Positions 23,734 to 32,774 of a DNA stretch of 64,000 nucleotides are shown here, piece after piece (position 1 is the first letter of the stretch; each line of letters begins with the position of its first letter). Where the stretch lies: the NCBI GenBank assembly GCA_016930175.1, contig JAFGHJ010000013.1, positions 100,745-164,744 on the forward strand, given 5' to 3'. A program made the position numbers and the translations under genes. The DNA is from Caldifarciminota bacterium. Lineage in GTDB: Bacteria > Hydrothermota > UBA3072. The notes under the pieces were generated by a model. The model worked only from the letters and a program-made list of their open reading frames with translations. It was not told the DNA's origin and made no database searches.

Positions 23734-24807
23734 TCTCTTATAGGCTGAAATTACTTTTTCCGCGTATTTTTCCAATGTATAGTTTTCTCTGATGAACTGT
23801 TGTGTTCCGTTGACAGGACCTTTGTTAAAGGCCTTTAATACTTGGTTTTTTATTGACTTTATAGAATCAGGATCGCAATAGTAAGCATAATTTTTCATAT
23901 ATTCTCTATTAACCGGAATATCGCTGCATACAACGGCGGCACCTGCGGCACCTGCTTCCAGATTTACTCTTCCTGTTGTTTCTGAATAACTTATTAAAAT
24001 TCCTACACTTGCGGACGCGAAAGCGGATGCGACCATTTCTCTATTTAATTTTCCCAGATAAATAATATTCTTACTCAGATCTTTTTTAAATAACTTATTG
24101 TATTGATTATTCTTTCCCATTCCGCCAATAAACACAACCGGTATGTTGGAATCCCTTAGTGCCTTTATTAAATTCAACTGGTTTTTCAATGGGATAATAT
24201 TTCCTACGCTAATAATAAAATCTTTTAAGCCGAATTTTTTGGTAAAAAGATCAGGCGAAGCCTGATGAAAAATATCTTCGATGCCTGGGTAAATTACAAG
24301 AGTATTTGTGTTCATTCCATAAAGAGAAGTTATTTTTTTAGCTTCTGATTCGCTTCCTGGCAGTAACAGATCGGCTTCTTTAATTAATTCTTTTTTTGTC
24401 CTTTCTAATAGTTCAGCATCATATTCTAGATTTTTTGATTTTCTTTTATGGGGTGATAAGGGATATTTGAGAAAATTGAACACGGGTCTGAGAATCTGGT
24501 TTTTTTTCACGAGATCTTTCATCTTATCCTTTTTGCTGTGATTATGATATATTTTAGGTATATGAATTGGGGTCAAGACAACCGGTTTTTTCTGTTTTTT
24601 GGCATTTTTAAATTGAAAGTATGTATCTCCTTGAGTTATATTGAATAGATGAACTAAATCATATTCTTTAAGGCAAATGTGCGAGGATAGTGAATAAGAA
24701 ACGTCAATTCCCTGATTTTTTAATGAATTTAAAAGGGAAAAGAAATGAATCCGATCTCCCGCGCCGGTTTGCAAAAGAGTGAATCTATTTTGCAGTAGAA
24801 CTTTCAT
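23725..24807 (-). CDS. GT4 glycosyltransferase
   Basis: 360 aa GT-B enzyme. N-terminal acceptor half: QTGAGDRIHFFSLLNSL, YDLVHLFNI. C-terminal donor half: VYPGIEDIF, ISVGNIIPLKNQ, VFIGG, YLGKLNREMVASAFASASVGILISYSETTGRVNLEAGAAG, which contains the E-x7-E-like motif. It is the last gene of a minus-strand run (wzz-ligase-GT4-GT4), overlapping its upstream neighbour by 23 bp. Adds a sugar to the surface glycan; donor unknown. Confidence 0.87.
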   Translation of the reverse strand: MKVLLQNRFTLLQTGAGDRIHFFSLLNSLKNQGIDVSYSLSSHICLKEYDLVHLFNITQGDTYFQFKNAKKQKKPVVLTPIHIPKIYHNHSKKDKMKDLVKKNQILRPVFNFLKYPLSPHKRKSKNLEYDAELLERTKKELIKEADLLLPGSESEAKKITSLYGMNTNTLVIYPGIEDIFHQASPDLFTKKFGLKDFIISVGNIIPLKNQLNLIKALRDSNIPVVFIGGMGKNNQYNKLFKKDLSKNIIYLGKLNREMVASAFASASVGILISYSETTGRVNLEAGAAGAAVVCSDIPVNREYMKNYAYYCDPDSIKSIKNQVLKAFNKGPVNGTQQFIRENYTLEKYAEKVISAYKRLF

Positions 24808-26038
24808 TTAACAAATTTTTATAAACCCTTCTGTAAGTTTCAATTAAATTATCCCATTTCCTGTTTTCCTGAACCCAAAATTTTGCTCTATCGGCAACTT
24901 TTTTGCATAAGTTTTTACTATTTATTAGTTTTTTTAAAACTTTTGCAAGGTCTTCGGGGTTTTGAGGTTCGAACAAAAAGCCATTGACTCCATCTTTAAT
25001 TATTTCAGCAATTCCTCCAACATTACTTCCGATAACCGGTATTCCAATTCCCATTGCTTCAAGGATTTTGAGCGGACTAATTGTTTCGGTCATTTTATTT
25101 TTTAATCTTGGGATTACAAATATATCAAGCATGCTGTAATATTTTTTGATTTCCGAATTAGGTACTCTACCTATAAACCTAACCATTTCCTTTATTCCGA
25201 TATTTTTTGCATGGTTATTGAAATATGAAAACATTGGACCTTCTCCGATGATTATTAAAACAATGTTATTTGTGAATTGTTTTTTTAATATGGCTATAGC
25301 ATCAAGAAGGGTAATAACATCTTCTACTGCTTTTAACGAACCAATAAACCCCAGTTTTATCTTGCTGTGAGATATTTTATATTTTTTAGACAAATCAGTC
25401 GTATTCGGTTTCTTATAATGCAGAAAACCCCCGTTGATGCCATTTGGAACTATAAATATTTTCTTCTTTTTTATTCCACGGTTGCATATATCTTCTTTTG
25501 AGGCTCGCGAGAGAGTGATAATTGAATTTGCGGCTTTTAAGACGTTGTTTTCGAGCCTTTTCCTATAGACTATTCTTATATCGTTTCTATTCTTTTTTAA
25601 AGGAGATTCAATAATATAGTCCGATAATCCTCTTATTTCATAAACAAACGGTATGTTCATTGTCTTTGCTACTAAAAAAGCTGGGAGTCCATTTGTGTAC
25701 GGAGAGGCCGAATGAATTATATTGGGCTTCTCTTTTTTAGCGATTTCGTAAATATATTTAGAAAATTCTCTTCTATGAAGAAATGTTGTTAGTGCCCTTG
25801 TAATACGTAAATCATAAAGTTTTTTGACAAAAAATCTTTTTTCCAAGAAATGATAATATTTTATTCCGTTGATTACAATAGGATTTTCCGAAGGAAAATC
25901 CTCCGGGTTAAACATAGGTGAAACTAATGCAACGGGTTGTGCGAACCTTTTTTGATGCTCTAGAATGTTTTTACTTCTAATCCCGCTTCCACTATCCGAA
26001 TAAATTGGTTTCGGTATTATGTGGAGAATTTTTATCAT
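24785..26038 (-). CDS. GT4 glycosyltransferase
   Basis: 417 aa from the ATG at 26038, preferred over one three codons upstream because AAAGGTG lies at a suitable distance. N-terminal KILHIIPKPIYSDSGSGIRS contains the Gly loop; PFVYEIRGL follows. The donor half has VPNGING, LGFIGSLKAVEDV, RFIGRVPNSEIKKYYSMLDIFVIPR, and the EMIxxKxLEAMG-like block ISPLKILEAMGIGIPVIGSNVGG. Overlaps the preceding ligase gene by 47 bp. Part of the repeat-unit or chain assembly machinery. Confidence 0.88.
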   Translation of the reverse strand: MIKILHIIPKPIYSDSGSGIRSKNILEHQKRFAQPVALVSPMFNPEDFPSENPIVINGIKYYHFLEKRFFVKKLYDLRITRALTTFLHRREFSKYIYEIAKKEKPNIIHSASPYTNGLPAFLVAKTMNIPFVYEIRGLSDYIIESPLKKNRNDIRIVYRKRLENNVLKAANSIITLSRASKEDICNRGIKKKKIFIVPNGINGGFLHYKKPNTTDLSKKYKISHSKIKLGFIGSLKAVEDVITLLDAIAILKKQFTNNIVLIIIGEGPMFSYFNNHAKNIGIKEMVRFIGRVPNSEIKKYYSMLDIFVIPRLKNKMTETISPLKILEAMGIGIPVIGSNVGGIAEIIKDGVNGFLFEPQNPEDLAKVLKKLINSKNLCKKVADRAKFWVQENRKWDNLIETYRRVYKNLLNESSTAK

Positions 26039-27452
26039 ATTTTTCACCTTTTATTTCAAGTTTGTTTAAACCGATTAATAAGCCTATGAATAAGAAATAA
26101 CTTCCATCTGCTCCTTTACCGCCGAATGCAAAAGGGATAAAGAGATAAATAAAGTAAAGCAGCGTTAGAAGAAATTCGGGTTTTTGGGTTTGTTTATAAT
26201 TTTTATAGGAAAGTGAGATTGATTTTATATAAACGATAAAGAAAAAGAGTAATCCGATGATGCCTGTAATATACAATAGAGACAAATATGTACTATGTCC
26301 GCCAAATGCGAGTTGATGGGCAAGAAAGTCTAAAAGTTCATTTTCCGACTTTACAAATCTGAAGCTTACAAATCCCTGCCCTATGAAGGGATGTTCGAGT
26401 ATTCCATCTAAAAACATAAAAAACAGAGCTGATCTTCCCGGATCAAGTTCTTCGAGAGATCCCTTCCAGAAAAATATTCTTTTAAGTGGTCCGGGTAACG
26501 ACTCATAATTAAGAAAAGCAATTATGAATATGGTGATTCCGAGAGTTAAAAGCAGAGGAATGCTTTTTTTCTTTTTTTTGATGATCAACATAGAAGCGAG
26601 GGCCATAAGAGTTCCGGCAAAGAAAGAGCGTCCCCCGCTTATTATAATTAGAATGAGGAAGAAAACTATCCCTGTTATTCTTATAGATTTTCTTATATTA
26701 AATATTCCCGAAACAAGAAATAAAAAACTGAGGGGTGCAGTATTTTGAAGGAAGCCAATTCTGTAAAAGCCAAAAAGAGCTTTTTTAAAATGGCCCACTG
26801 ACCAACTTGCAGAGAGAATATGGTTTTCTTTTGAGAGCAAGTTTAAACTTTCCAATTTTAATATTATTGATTGTAAGCCGGGAAGAAATATTAAGAAAAG
26901 CCCCAGAAGTACTACAAAAGTGGAAATAAGAAATATGTAAGATAGTATTTGTTTTCTGTTTTTTTCGGATATTAATTCGGTTAAACCGAGTGTTAATAGG
27001 AAGCATAAGAAAAAAGAGAAGAGAACTCTTCTGCCGATTCCGATTCCGGCGGAATGTCTAAAAAATTCGAAAAAAATCCAGATAAAGTAAAATAAAAAAT
27101 AATATAATAAAGGGTTGTTTTTCTTTCTAAAAAAACATATGTTTTCTTGTGTTATTATTTTGTTAAGTACAATATAAAGAACAAACAAAGGAGTAAATGC
27201 TTCTAGTACAAGTAATGAGGGGATGCCCATAAAATTACCAATAGATATTGGGATAAATAGAGAAAATATAATAATTATTACACCAAGTTTTAAATCTATG
27301 AAGGATAATAAAAGAGCAAGAAGGGCCAGAGAGAACATTAATAGTTGTATATCCTTCAAGTACTTGTCTCCAAAGTACCATAGAAACACTGAAAAAACTC
27401 CGGCAAGTGTAAATAATATGACGTATTTATTTTTATTGCTGTTTATTTCCAC
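25992..27452 (-). CDS. O-antigen ligase/polymerase-type membrane protein (Wzy_C)
   Basis: 486 aa with about 10-12 transmembrane helices. Carries the Wzy_C/O-antigen ligase loop: ISGGRSFFAGTL, then after a periplasmic stretch GRSALFFMFLDGILEHPFIGQGFVSF and a catalytic-type His in FGGHSTYLSLLYITGIIGL. It either polymerises repeat units (Wzy) or ligates them to a lipid or protein acceptor (WaaL-like); sequence does not decide. The start is GTG without an obvious ribosome-binding site. It sits directly after wzz. Confidence 0.82.
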   Translation of the reverse strand: MEINSNKNKYVILFTLAGVFSVFLWYFGDKYLKDIQLLMFSLALLALLLSFIDLKLGVIIIIFSLFIPISIGNFMGIPSLLVLEAFTPLFVLYIVLNKIITQENICFFRKKNNPLLYYFLFYFIWIFFEFFRHSAGIGIGRRVLFSFFLCFLLTLGLTELISEKNRKQILSYIFLISTFVVLLGLFLIFLPGLQSIILKLESLNLLSKENHILSASWSVGHFKKALFGFYRIGFLQNTAPLSFLFLVSGIFNIRKSIRITGIVFFLILIIISGGRSFFAGTLMALASMLIIKKKKKSIPLLLTLGITIFIIAFLNYESLPGPLKRIFFWKGSLEELDPGRSALFFMFLDGILEHPFIGQGFVSFRFVKSENELLDFLAHQLAFGGHSTYLSLLYITGIIGLLFFFIVYIKSISLSYKNYKQTQKPEFLLTLLYFIYLFIPFAFGGKGADGSYFLFIGLLIGLNKLEIKGEKYDKNSPHNTETNLFG

Positions 27453-27466
27453 GGCTGTTTTATTAT

Positions 27467-28117
27467 CTAAAAGGATATATCAATGTATTCTTTATATATT
27501 ATGATAGAAAGTGATAATATGAATCCGAATATGCCGGCTATCAATGTATTTATAATTTTCTTTGGTTTATATTTTTTTATGGGAGGAATTGCCGGATCGA
27601 GTATTTTAACAATTTCAGCATCACTGGTTAGTTTTAAATTATTGTTTAGATTAGAAAGGTTAGAAATGAAATAATTAGCAATATCCGCACTTAGCTGCGG
27701 ACTACTCGCTATTGTTTGGATTTCTATTATGCCTTCATCTTGTTTTATTGACACTTTTGTTCTTGAGGAGAGTATTCTTTTCGCATAGTACATTGATTCT
27801 ACTCTATATAAATTCATTAAATCGAATTTTCTAATTACATCTTCTAGCATTCTTTCGCTTTTTAAAAGCGCCAGTACGGCCTGAGATGTTATTTTTGTGC
27901 CTCCTAAATCATCAGCTATAAGACCAAACGCTCCTCCGAAAATAGTGCCTCCTTCCGCTACTTCAGGCGCGATAACCGTAGCAGTTGAGAGATATGATTT
28001 CGGGAGAAAAAAACTTATTATAAGGGTCGATAATGCTGCACCAAAAACTACAATAGACGTTGTTTTTTTATACTTATTTAGAACTTTCATTAATTTTATT
28101 AAAGATATCTCGTCCAT
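27467..28117 (-). CDS. wzz: Chain-length determinant protein (Wzz-like, no kinase domain)
   Basis: 216 aa. Short cytoplasmic N-terminus, TM1 at ~20-40 followed by LPKSYLSTATVIAPE, the typical Wzz opening. The periplasmic domain contains KSERMLEDVI and IEIQTIASSPQLSADIANYF. A Pro-rich AIPPIKKYKPKK precedes TM2 at ~187-207. It is short for the family (usually 300+ aa), lacking much of the coiled coil, and has no tyrosine-kinase extension. It regulates glycan chain length in the inner membrane with Wzy. Promoter at 28139-28166 and AAAGGAG before the ATG. Confidence 0.85.
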   Translation of the reverse strand: MDEISLIKLMKVLNKYKKTTSIVVFGAALSTLIISFFLPKSYLSTATVIAPEVAEGGTIFGGAFGLIADDLGGTKITSQAVLALLKSERMLEDVIRKFDLMNLYRVESMYYAKRILSSRTKVSIKQDEGIIEIQTIASSPQLSADIANYFISNLSNLNNNLKLTSDAEIVKILDPAIPPIKKYKPKKIINTLIAGIFGFILSLSIIIYKEYIDISF

Positions 28118-28138
28118 ATTGTCTCCTTTTTATTACAA

Positions 28139-28166
28139 ACTATAATATGAAAAAATTTTTTTTCAA
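28139..28166 (-). promoter_or_regulatory. Promoter of the wzz operon
   Basis: Minus strand TTGAAA (28166-28161), 16-nt spacer, TATAGT (28144-28139), with a ~15-nt leader containing AAAGGAG. Confidence 0.65.
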
Positions 28167-28195
28167 GAGGTAAATTACAATAGATAAACTGAGCA

Positions 28196-29389
28196 TCATA
28201 TTAAATTTTGGTAGATTTTTACCAATTTATTTTTCTGAATATCCCAGTTCAGTAATTCTTTTACTCTGTTTTTACCATATTTCCCCATTTTTTTTCTTTT
28301 TTTATTGTCTCTGAGAAGAGATATGACAGAGTCTCCGAACGCTTCTTCGTCGTTGTCTTTTATATAAACCGAAGATTTGCCTGCGGAAATTTTGCCTTCT
28401 ATACCATTATATTGTACTATAGGTTTCCCTAATGCCATATATTCCATTATTTTTATAGACGTCGATTTGCTCGAAATTTCGGATTCTTTTCGGGGTTCTA
28501 CACATATATCGGTGTTAGCGAGCAATGAAAATAGCTTTTTTCTGTTGTACTCATATCCATGGAAAATAAAATAATCTTGAAGATTTTTTTGCCTTATATT
28601 ATTTTGAATGCTTAGGCGATTAGTCCCATCTCCTATTATAAGGACTTTGAAGTTAAAAAAATTTCTTTTCTTTACCATATATTCAACGGAGTTTACAAGT
28701 TTTTCCAGCGAATCTTGTTTATTTATATTCCCCACATACCCAATGAGATAATTGTTACCTTTCTTGAAATCTATTTTATTTTTGCATGAACTTATTTCAT
28801 TTGAATCGGGGCCATTTCTTACAATAAAAATTCTTTTCCTGTAGGCTTTATTTCTCTCAATACAAGTGTGCTTGACCGATTTATTTGTTGCAATTATAAG
28901 ATCAGCCAGGTTGTAAGACAATCTTTCAAACAGAAGCAGTAATTTGTAAAAAAAATTTTTTCTTTTAAATTTCTCGATAAATAATTCAGGAGATAGATCA
29001 TGGTGGTCAAATATGATTTTAACCCCAAAAATCTTAAAAGGCAGAAAAAGAAAAATCAAAAAATCAGGTGGATTTGCTAAATGTACTGCGCGAAAAGGTT
29101 TCCTGAAATATAATTTTATAGACTTATATAGTATAAAAAAAATGGCGGTTAAGTATTCAAATAATATTCCAATAAAAGATTCCCCTTCAAAAGGGCAGAA
29201 ATATTGAAATACATTAATATTGTTTAATTTTTTATGATATTTTTTTTCTTTATTTAAATTGGGACAGATAATTGATACTTCTAACCCTTTTTCCTCTAAA
29301 GCTTCTGCTTCCTTAAGAATTCTGATATCCATAGGGATTTGATTGTTTTCAACAACAAACAATATATGCTTTTTTTTTCTTATTCTCAT
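28196..29389 (-). CDS. GT4 glycosyltransferase
   Basis: 397 aa GT-B protein: FVVENNQIPMDIRILKEAEAL at the N-terminus, then a hydrophobic patch FIGILFEYLTAIFFILYKSI that may attach it to the membrane, VHLANPPDF and FDHHDLSPELF. The donor half has VRNGPD, LIGYVGNINKQDS, VLIIGDG, FHGYEYNRKKLFSLLANTDICVEPRKESEISSKSTSIKIMEYMALGKPIV. It resembles capsule/EPS-type sugar transferases. Monocistronic, with a leaderless promoter directly upstream; divergent from the wbaP-like gene. Confidence 0.87.
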   Translation of the reverse strand: MRIRKKKHILFVVENNQIPMDIRILKEAEALEEKGLEVSIICPNLNKEKKYHKKLNNINVFQYFCPFEGESFIGILFEYLTAIFFILYKSIKLYFRKPFRAVHLANPPDFLIFLFLPFKIFGVKIIFDHHDLSPELFIEKFKRKNFFYKLLLLFERLSYNLADLIIATNKSVKHTCIERNKAYRKRIFIVRNGPDSNEISSCKNKIDFKKGNNYLIGYVGNINKQDSLEKLVNSVEYMVKKRNFFNFKVLIIGDGTNRLSIQNNIRQKNLQDYFIFHGYEYNRKKLFSLLANTDICVEPRKESEISSKSTSIKIMEYMALGKPIVQYNGIEGKISAGKSSVYIKDNDEEAFGDSVISLLRDNKKRKKMGKYGKNRVKELLNWDIQKNKLVKIYQNLI

Positions 29390-29734
29390 CTAAGAGAATT
29401 ATATATTAAATGATAATATTAGCAAGAGAATTATTGGAACATACATTTAAATTTTTTTTCTTTAAATTATTTCTTATTAATAATTTTCTGTTTGTGTAAA
29501 TGACAATGGTGTTGTATCGTTATTTTGTTTCTCTTATGAATAGGATTCTAACTTGAATGACTTAAGGACTGGAAGAACCGGATTATTATGTGTGGTTTTT
29601 GAATTTTTATATAGCTATTTATCTTTGAAATGTAATTTATAAAGTATGAGATATTGTCAATAAAAAAGAGTTTAAATGGAACTATATAAGGGTTTATTCG
29701 TCTACTCTTATAAAATGATAAAAGGGAGGTTAAT
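29390..29734. other. A/T-rich divergent intergenic region
   Basis: About 345 bp between divergent promoters. Apart from the minus-strand promoter at 29398-29425 and the strong AAAGGGAGG site at 29721-29729, nothing convincing is seen. A 7-codon ATG mini-ORF (29715-29738) ends at the presumed start of the next gene. Several TATA-like hexamers (29683, 29709) lack a -35 partner. Confidence 0.4.
29398..29425 (-). promoter_or_regulatory. Promoter of the GT4 gene (leaderless)
   Basis: Minus strand TTGCTA (29425-29420), 16-nt spacer, TATAAT (29403-29398). The ATG is 9 nt past the -10; no ribosome-binding site. Confidence 0.65.
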
Positions 29735-29738
29735 ATAA
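29715..29738 (+). other. Possible 7-codon upstream ORF overlapping the wbaP-like start
   Basis: ATG ATA AAA GGG AGG TTA ATA TAA. Its stop overlaps the presumed ATA start of the following gene as ATAA, and the gene's ribosome-binding site lies inside it. No ribosome-binding site of its own is seen. Confidence 0.25.
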
Positions 29739-31069
29739 TCTGGAAGAAACAGCAGTTTCTGCTTTTGTTTTTTGATATACTTTTTGCGGCAATTTCTATT
29801 ATATTGACATATCAAGTTATTCCGGAGGAAATAATCGGGTTTGTTAGTAATATTTATCTGGAAATGGTTGTTTTTACGCTGCTAGTTATTGGAATATTTG
29901 CCTATCTCGATTTGTACAATTATCTTGTTTTTTTAAACCGGTTCAGGTATATTTACCGTACCACAAAGGGAATTGCTTATATATTTGTTTTTTATTTAAT
30001 ATGGATGTTGGCTTCATCTTCTCTTAACACCCAGAATGAATTTTCCCTTTTTGTGCTTTTCGGCATTTTTTCCTTCTTGATGTACTTTTCAAGAATTATA
30101 CTTATTCCTGTTTTTTCTTTGTTGTTGCCTAAAAAAGGAATTGTGATTTTTGCACCTGAAGGTAATTATAAGTATATCGAAAATTGGATAAAAGACCACA
30201 CGGTTTCAGGCCTTAATGTAAAGAAAATTTCCCAACATAAAGAAGATTTAGAGGAATATGTTAAAAAGGGCTTTTCGGTTGTGATTTCTACATTTACAGA
30301 GGATTGGGAAAGATTAATTGAATATCTTCTTTATTTTAAAAACAGGGTTCCTGTGATTTTATTTGCTCCGGTTTTAACCGGTATCGATGATGTCGATTAT
30401 TGGGCGTATATTGATGATGTGCCTATTGTTTATTTTAGATGGAGTGGTCGATCAAGGGCTTATTTTTTTGTGAAAAGATTAATAGATATTATTGGAGCAA
30501 TTTTAGCTTTAATAGTTTTTTCTCCTTTTATGGCTATTGCAGCAGTAGGAATTAAGCTAACATCTAAGGGGCCTGTGTTTTTTATACAGAAACGAGTTGG
30601 CAAGGGCGGAGAAGTTTTTAATATGTTAAAATTCCGTTCTATGCTTGAATCTTCTGATGATAAACCTCATAAAGAATTCGTGAAAGTTTATATGAATGGA
30701 AAAGACGGAGAAAATAGATTTAAGTTAACCGATGATTCCAGGGTAACTTCATGGGGTAAGGTATTAAGAAAGGTAAGTATTGATGAATTTCCTCAATTCT
30801 TTAATGTATTTAAAGGAGAACTTTCATTAGTTGGCCCCAGACCTCCTCTTGAATACGAGGTTGACAATTACTCAAAATGGCATAAAGAACGGCTGTCAAT
30901 TGAGCAGGGCGTTACAGGTATATGGCAGGTTTTTGGAAGAGCAAGATTGCCATTTGACAAATCCTGTTTTCTTGATATATTCTATGCGGAGAACAGAAGT
31001 TTGTGTCTTGATTTGCATCTATTAGGTCAGACACCCCAGACTATAGTTTTTGGTAGAGGAGCATATTAG
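29735..31069 (+). CDS. Polyprenyl-phosphate sugar phosphotransferase (WbaP/WcaJ-like), apparent AUA/AUC start
   Basis: Initiates glycan synthesis by moving a sugar-1-phosphate to undecaprenyl phosphate. N-terminal membrane helices, a reduced middle domain, then the catalytic C-terminal domain from ~235: KRLIDIIGAILALIVFSPF, GPVFFIQKRVGKGGEVFNMLKFRSM, SIDEFPQFFNVFKGELSLVGPRPPL, GVTGIWQVFGR. The first TTG (29765) lies 35 nt past the strong AAAGGGAGG site and cuts off WKKQQFLLL. In-frame codons at the right distance are ATA (29735) and ATC (29738) only; an in-frame stop at 29711 rules out a start further upstream. About 444 aa. Heads an operon with the wbpD/E/B-like genes. Confidence 0.85.
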   Translation: MIWKKQQFLLLFFDILFAAISIILTYQVIPEEIIGFVSNIYLEMVVFTLLVIGIFAYLDLYNYLVFLNRFRYIYRTTKGIAYIFVFYLIWMLASSSLNTQNEFSLFVLFGIFSFLMYFSRIILIPVFSLLLPKKGIVIFAPEGNYKYIENWIKDHTVSGLNVKKISQHKEDLEEYVKKGFSVVISTFTEDWERLIEYLLYFKNRVPVILFAPVLTGIDDVDYWAYIDDVPIVYFRWSGRSRAYFFVKRLIDIIGAILALIVFSPFMAIAAVGIKLTSKGPVFFIQKRVGKGGEVFNMLKFRSMLESSDDKPHKEFVKVYMNGKDGENRFKLTDDSRVTSWGKVLRKVSIDEFPQFFNVFKGELSLVGPRPPLEYEVDNYSKWHKERLSIEQGVTGIWQVFGRARLPFDKSCFLDIFYAENRSLCLDLHLLGQTPQTIVFGRGAY

Positions 31070-31077
31070 GAGATTTT

Positions 31078-31635
31078 ATGGGCTTTATAAAAATTAGGGG
31101 AGAAAAGCGGCAGATTGATACGGAAAGACCGCAGGATTTGGTTGTTCCGGAATATAACATAGTCGTAAGAAATTCAATCCTGGGTGAAGGCGTTACAATA
31201 TGGAGTAATGTTAATATATATGGGGCAGAAATAGGTGAGAATACAAAAATTGGAGCTTTTGTTGAAATTAGAAAGGGCGTAAAAATCGGAAGGAACGTAA
31301 AAATCGAACCTTTTGTTTTTATTCCTGAAGGTGTGAAAATTGGGGATTGTGTATTTCTTGGCCCGAATGTTATTTTCACAAACGATATCTATCCATGTTC
31401 ATGTAATGAATCTGGAGAATTAAAGGAAGAATATGAGATAACGTCTACCATTATTGAGGATCAGGTTTCGATTGGAGCTCAATCGGTTATTAAATGCGGA
31501 ATAACTATAGGCAAAGGGGCTCTAATAGGCCTTGGTTCGGCTGTGACGGAAGATATACCCGGGGGAGTAGTAGTCTATGGCGAAAAAGCAAAAATAAGGA
31601 GAAATTTAGATGAATCAGATGATACCGCTTGTTGA
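31078..31635 (+). CDS. wbpD: Left-handed beta-helix N-acetyltransferase (WbpD/WlbB type)
   Basis: 185 aa hexapeptide-repeat acyltransferase: SILGEGVTIW, NIYGAEIGENTKIGAFVEIRKGVKIGRNVKIEPFVF, FLGPNVIFTNDIYP, SIGAQSVIKCGITIGKGALIGLGSAV. Closely resembles WlbB/WbpD, which acetylates UDP-GlcNAc(3NH2)A with acetyl-CoA. It lies directly upstream of a WbpE-like aminotransferase (26 bp overlap) and a WbpB-like dehydrogenase, the exact partners in that pathway. TAGGAG precedes the ATG. Confidence 0.85.
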   Translation: MGFIKIRGEKRQIDTERPQDLVVPEYNIVVRNSILGEGVTIWSNVNIYGAEIGENTKIGAFVEIRKGVKIGRNVKIEPFVFIPEGVKIGDCVFLGPNVIFTNDIYPCSCNESGELKEEYEITSTIIEDQVSIGAQSVIKCGITIGKGALIGLGSAVTEDIPGGVVVYGEKAKIRRNLDESDDTAC

Positions 31636-32764
31636 TCTTCGTGCTCAATATGAAGAAGTTAAGGATGAAATGCTCGGGCTCTGGAATGAAGTACTCGATT
31701 CTATGTATTTGTATCTGGGTAAAAATGTACAGGAGTTCGAGAAAGAGTTTGCTTCCTACAATAATGTGAAATACTGTATCGGTGTAGGTTCGGGAACGGA
31801 AGCTCTTCTTTTTGCGTTGAAGGTTGTCGGAGTTGGAGAAGAAGATGAAGTGATAGCTCCTTCTCATACTTTCTTTGCGACAATTGAAGCCGTTATTCAT
31901 GCAGGGGCTTATCCTGTTATGCTGGATATTGATACAAGATCTTATACATTATCTGTAGATGATACAAGAGAATATATTGAGGAGAATTGCACAAAGGAAA
32001 AGGAAGGATTAAGAGATGGAAAAACAGGAAAGATTTTAAAAGCTATTATACCGGTTCATATTTATGGGTATCCTGCCGATATGGATGGTTTTAATGAAAT
32101 AGCGAGAAAATACGGGCTTTTTATAATCGAGGATGCGGCTCAGGCACATGGCGCAAAATATAAGAATAAAAGAACTGGTACCCTTGGTGATTTAGCAGCT
32201 TTTAGTTTTTATTTTTCAAAGAATCTTGGTGCGTTCGGAGAAGCGGGTGGAGTTACTACTAATAGCGATGAGTACGCGCAAGTAGTGAAAAGACTGCGGG
32301 AACATGGGCAGAATGGTAAATATTGTCATGAGTTCGTAGGTTTTAATTCCAGATTGGATGAGCTGCAGGCGGTTGTCTTGCGTTGTAAATTAAAGCTTTT
32401 GGATGAATGGAATGAAAGGAGAAGGAAGATAGCGCATTTTTACAATGAAGCTTTAAAGGATTTGCCTGTGGTAATTCCGGAAGAAGCTAAGGACGTATTT
32501 CATGTATATCATCTTTATGTCATTCGTTCCGAGAAGAGAGATGAGCTTTTTGAACACTTAAAACGAAACGGTATTGGCTGTGGGATGCATTATCCTGTAC
32601 CAATTCATCTTCAACAAGCTATGAAAGGTAATGGGTATAAAAGGGGAGATTTGCCCAAGACTGAAAAGATATCAGGCGAAATTTTGTCTCTACCCATGTA
32701 TCCGCATCTAACTAAGGAAAAAGCAGGTAAGGTTGTAGAAACAATAAGAAATTTTTACAAATAG
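31610..32764 (+). CDS. wbpE: DegT/DnrJ/EryC1 aminotransferase (WbpE type)
   Basis: 384 aa PLP-dependent sugar aminotransferase: IPLVDLRAQYEEV at the start, GVGSGTEALLFAL (~65), DEVIAPSHTFFATIEAV, EDAAQAHGAKY (~180) and the PLP Lys204 in FYFSKNLGAFGEAGG. RLDELQAVVLRCKLKLLDEWNERR is the dimer and active-site helix. In the UDP-ManNAc3NAcA route it transfers an amino group from Glu to the 3-keto sugar made by WbpB. Operon position between WbpD- and WbpB-like genes supports this assignment. Confidence 0.88.
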   Translation: MNQMIPLVDLRAQYEEVKDEMLGLWNEVLDSMYLYLGKNVQEFEKEFASYNNVKYCIGVGSGTEALLFALKVVGVGEEDEVIAPSHTFFATIEAVIHAGAYPVMLDIDTRSYTLSVDDTREYIEENCTKEKEGLRDGKTGKILKAIIPVHIYGYPADMDGFNEIARKYGLFIIEDAAQAHGAKYKNKRTGTLGDLAAFSFYFSKNLGAFGEAGGVTTNSDEYAQVVKRLREHGQNGKYCHEFVGFNSRLDELQAVVLRCKLKLLDEWNERRRKIAHFYNEALKDLPVVIPEEAKDVFHVYHLYVIRSEKRDELFEHLKRNGIGCGMHYPVPIHLQQAMKGNGYKRGDLPKTEKISGEILSLPMYPHLTKEKAGKVVETIRNFYK

Positions 32765-32774
32765 AGGGGTATTT

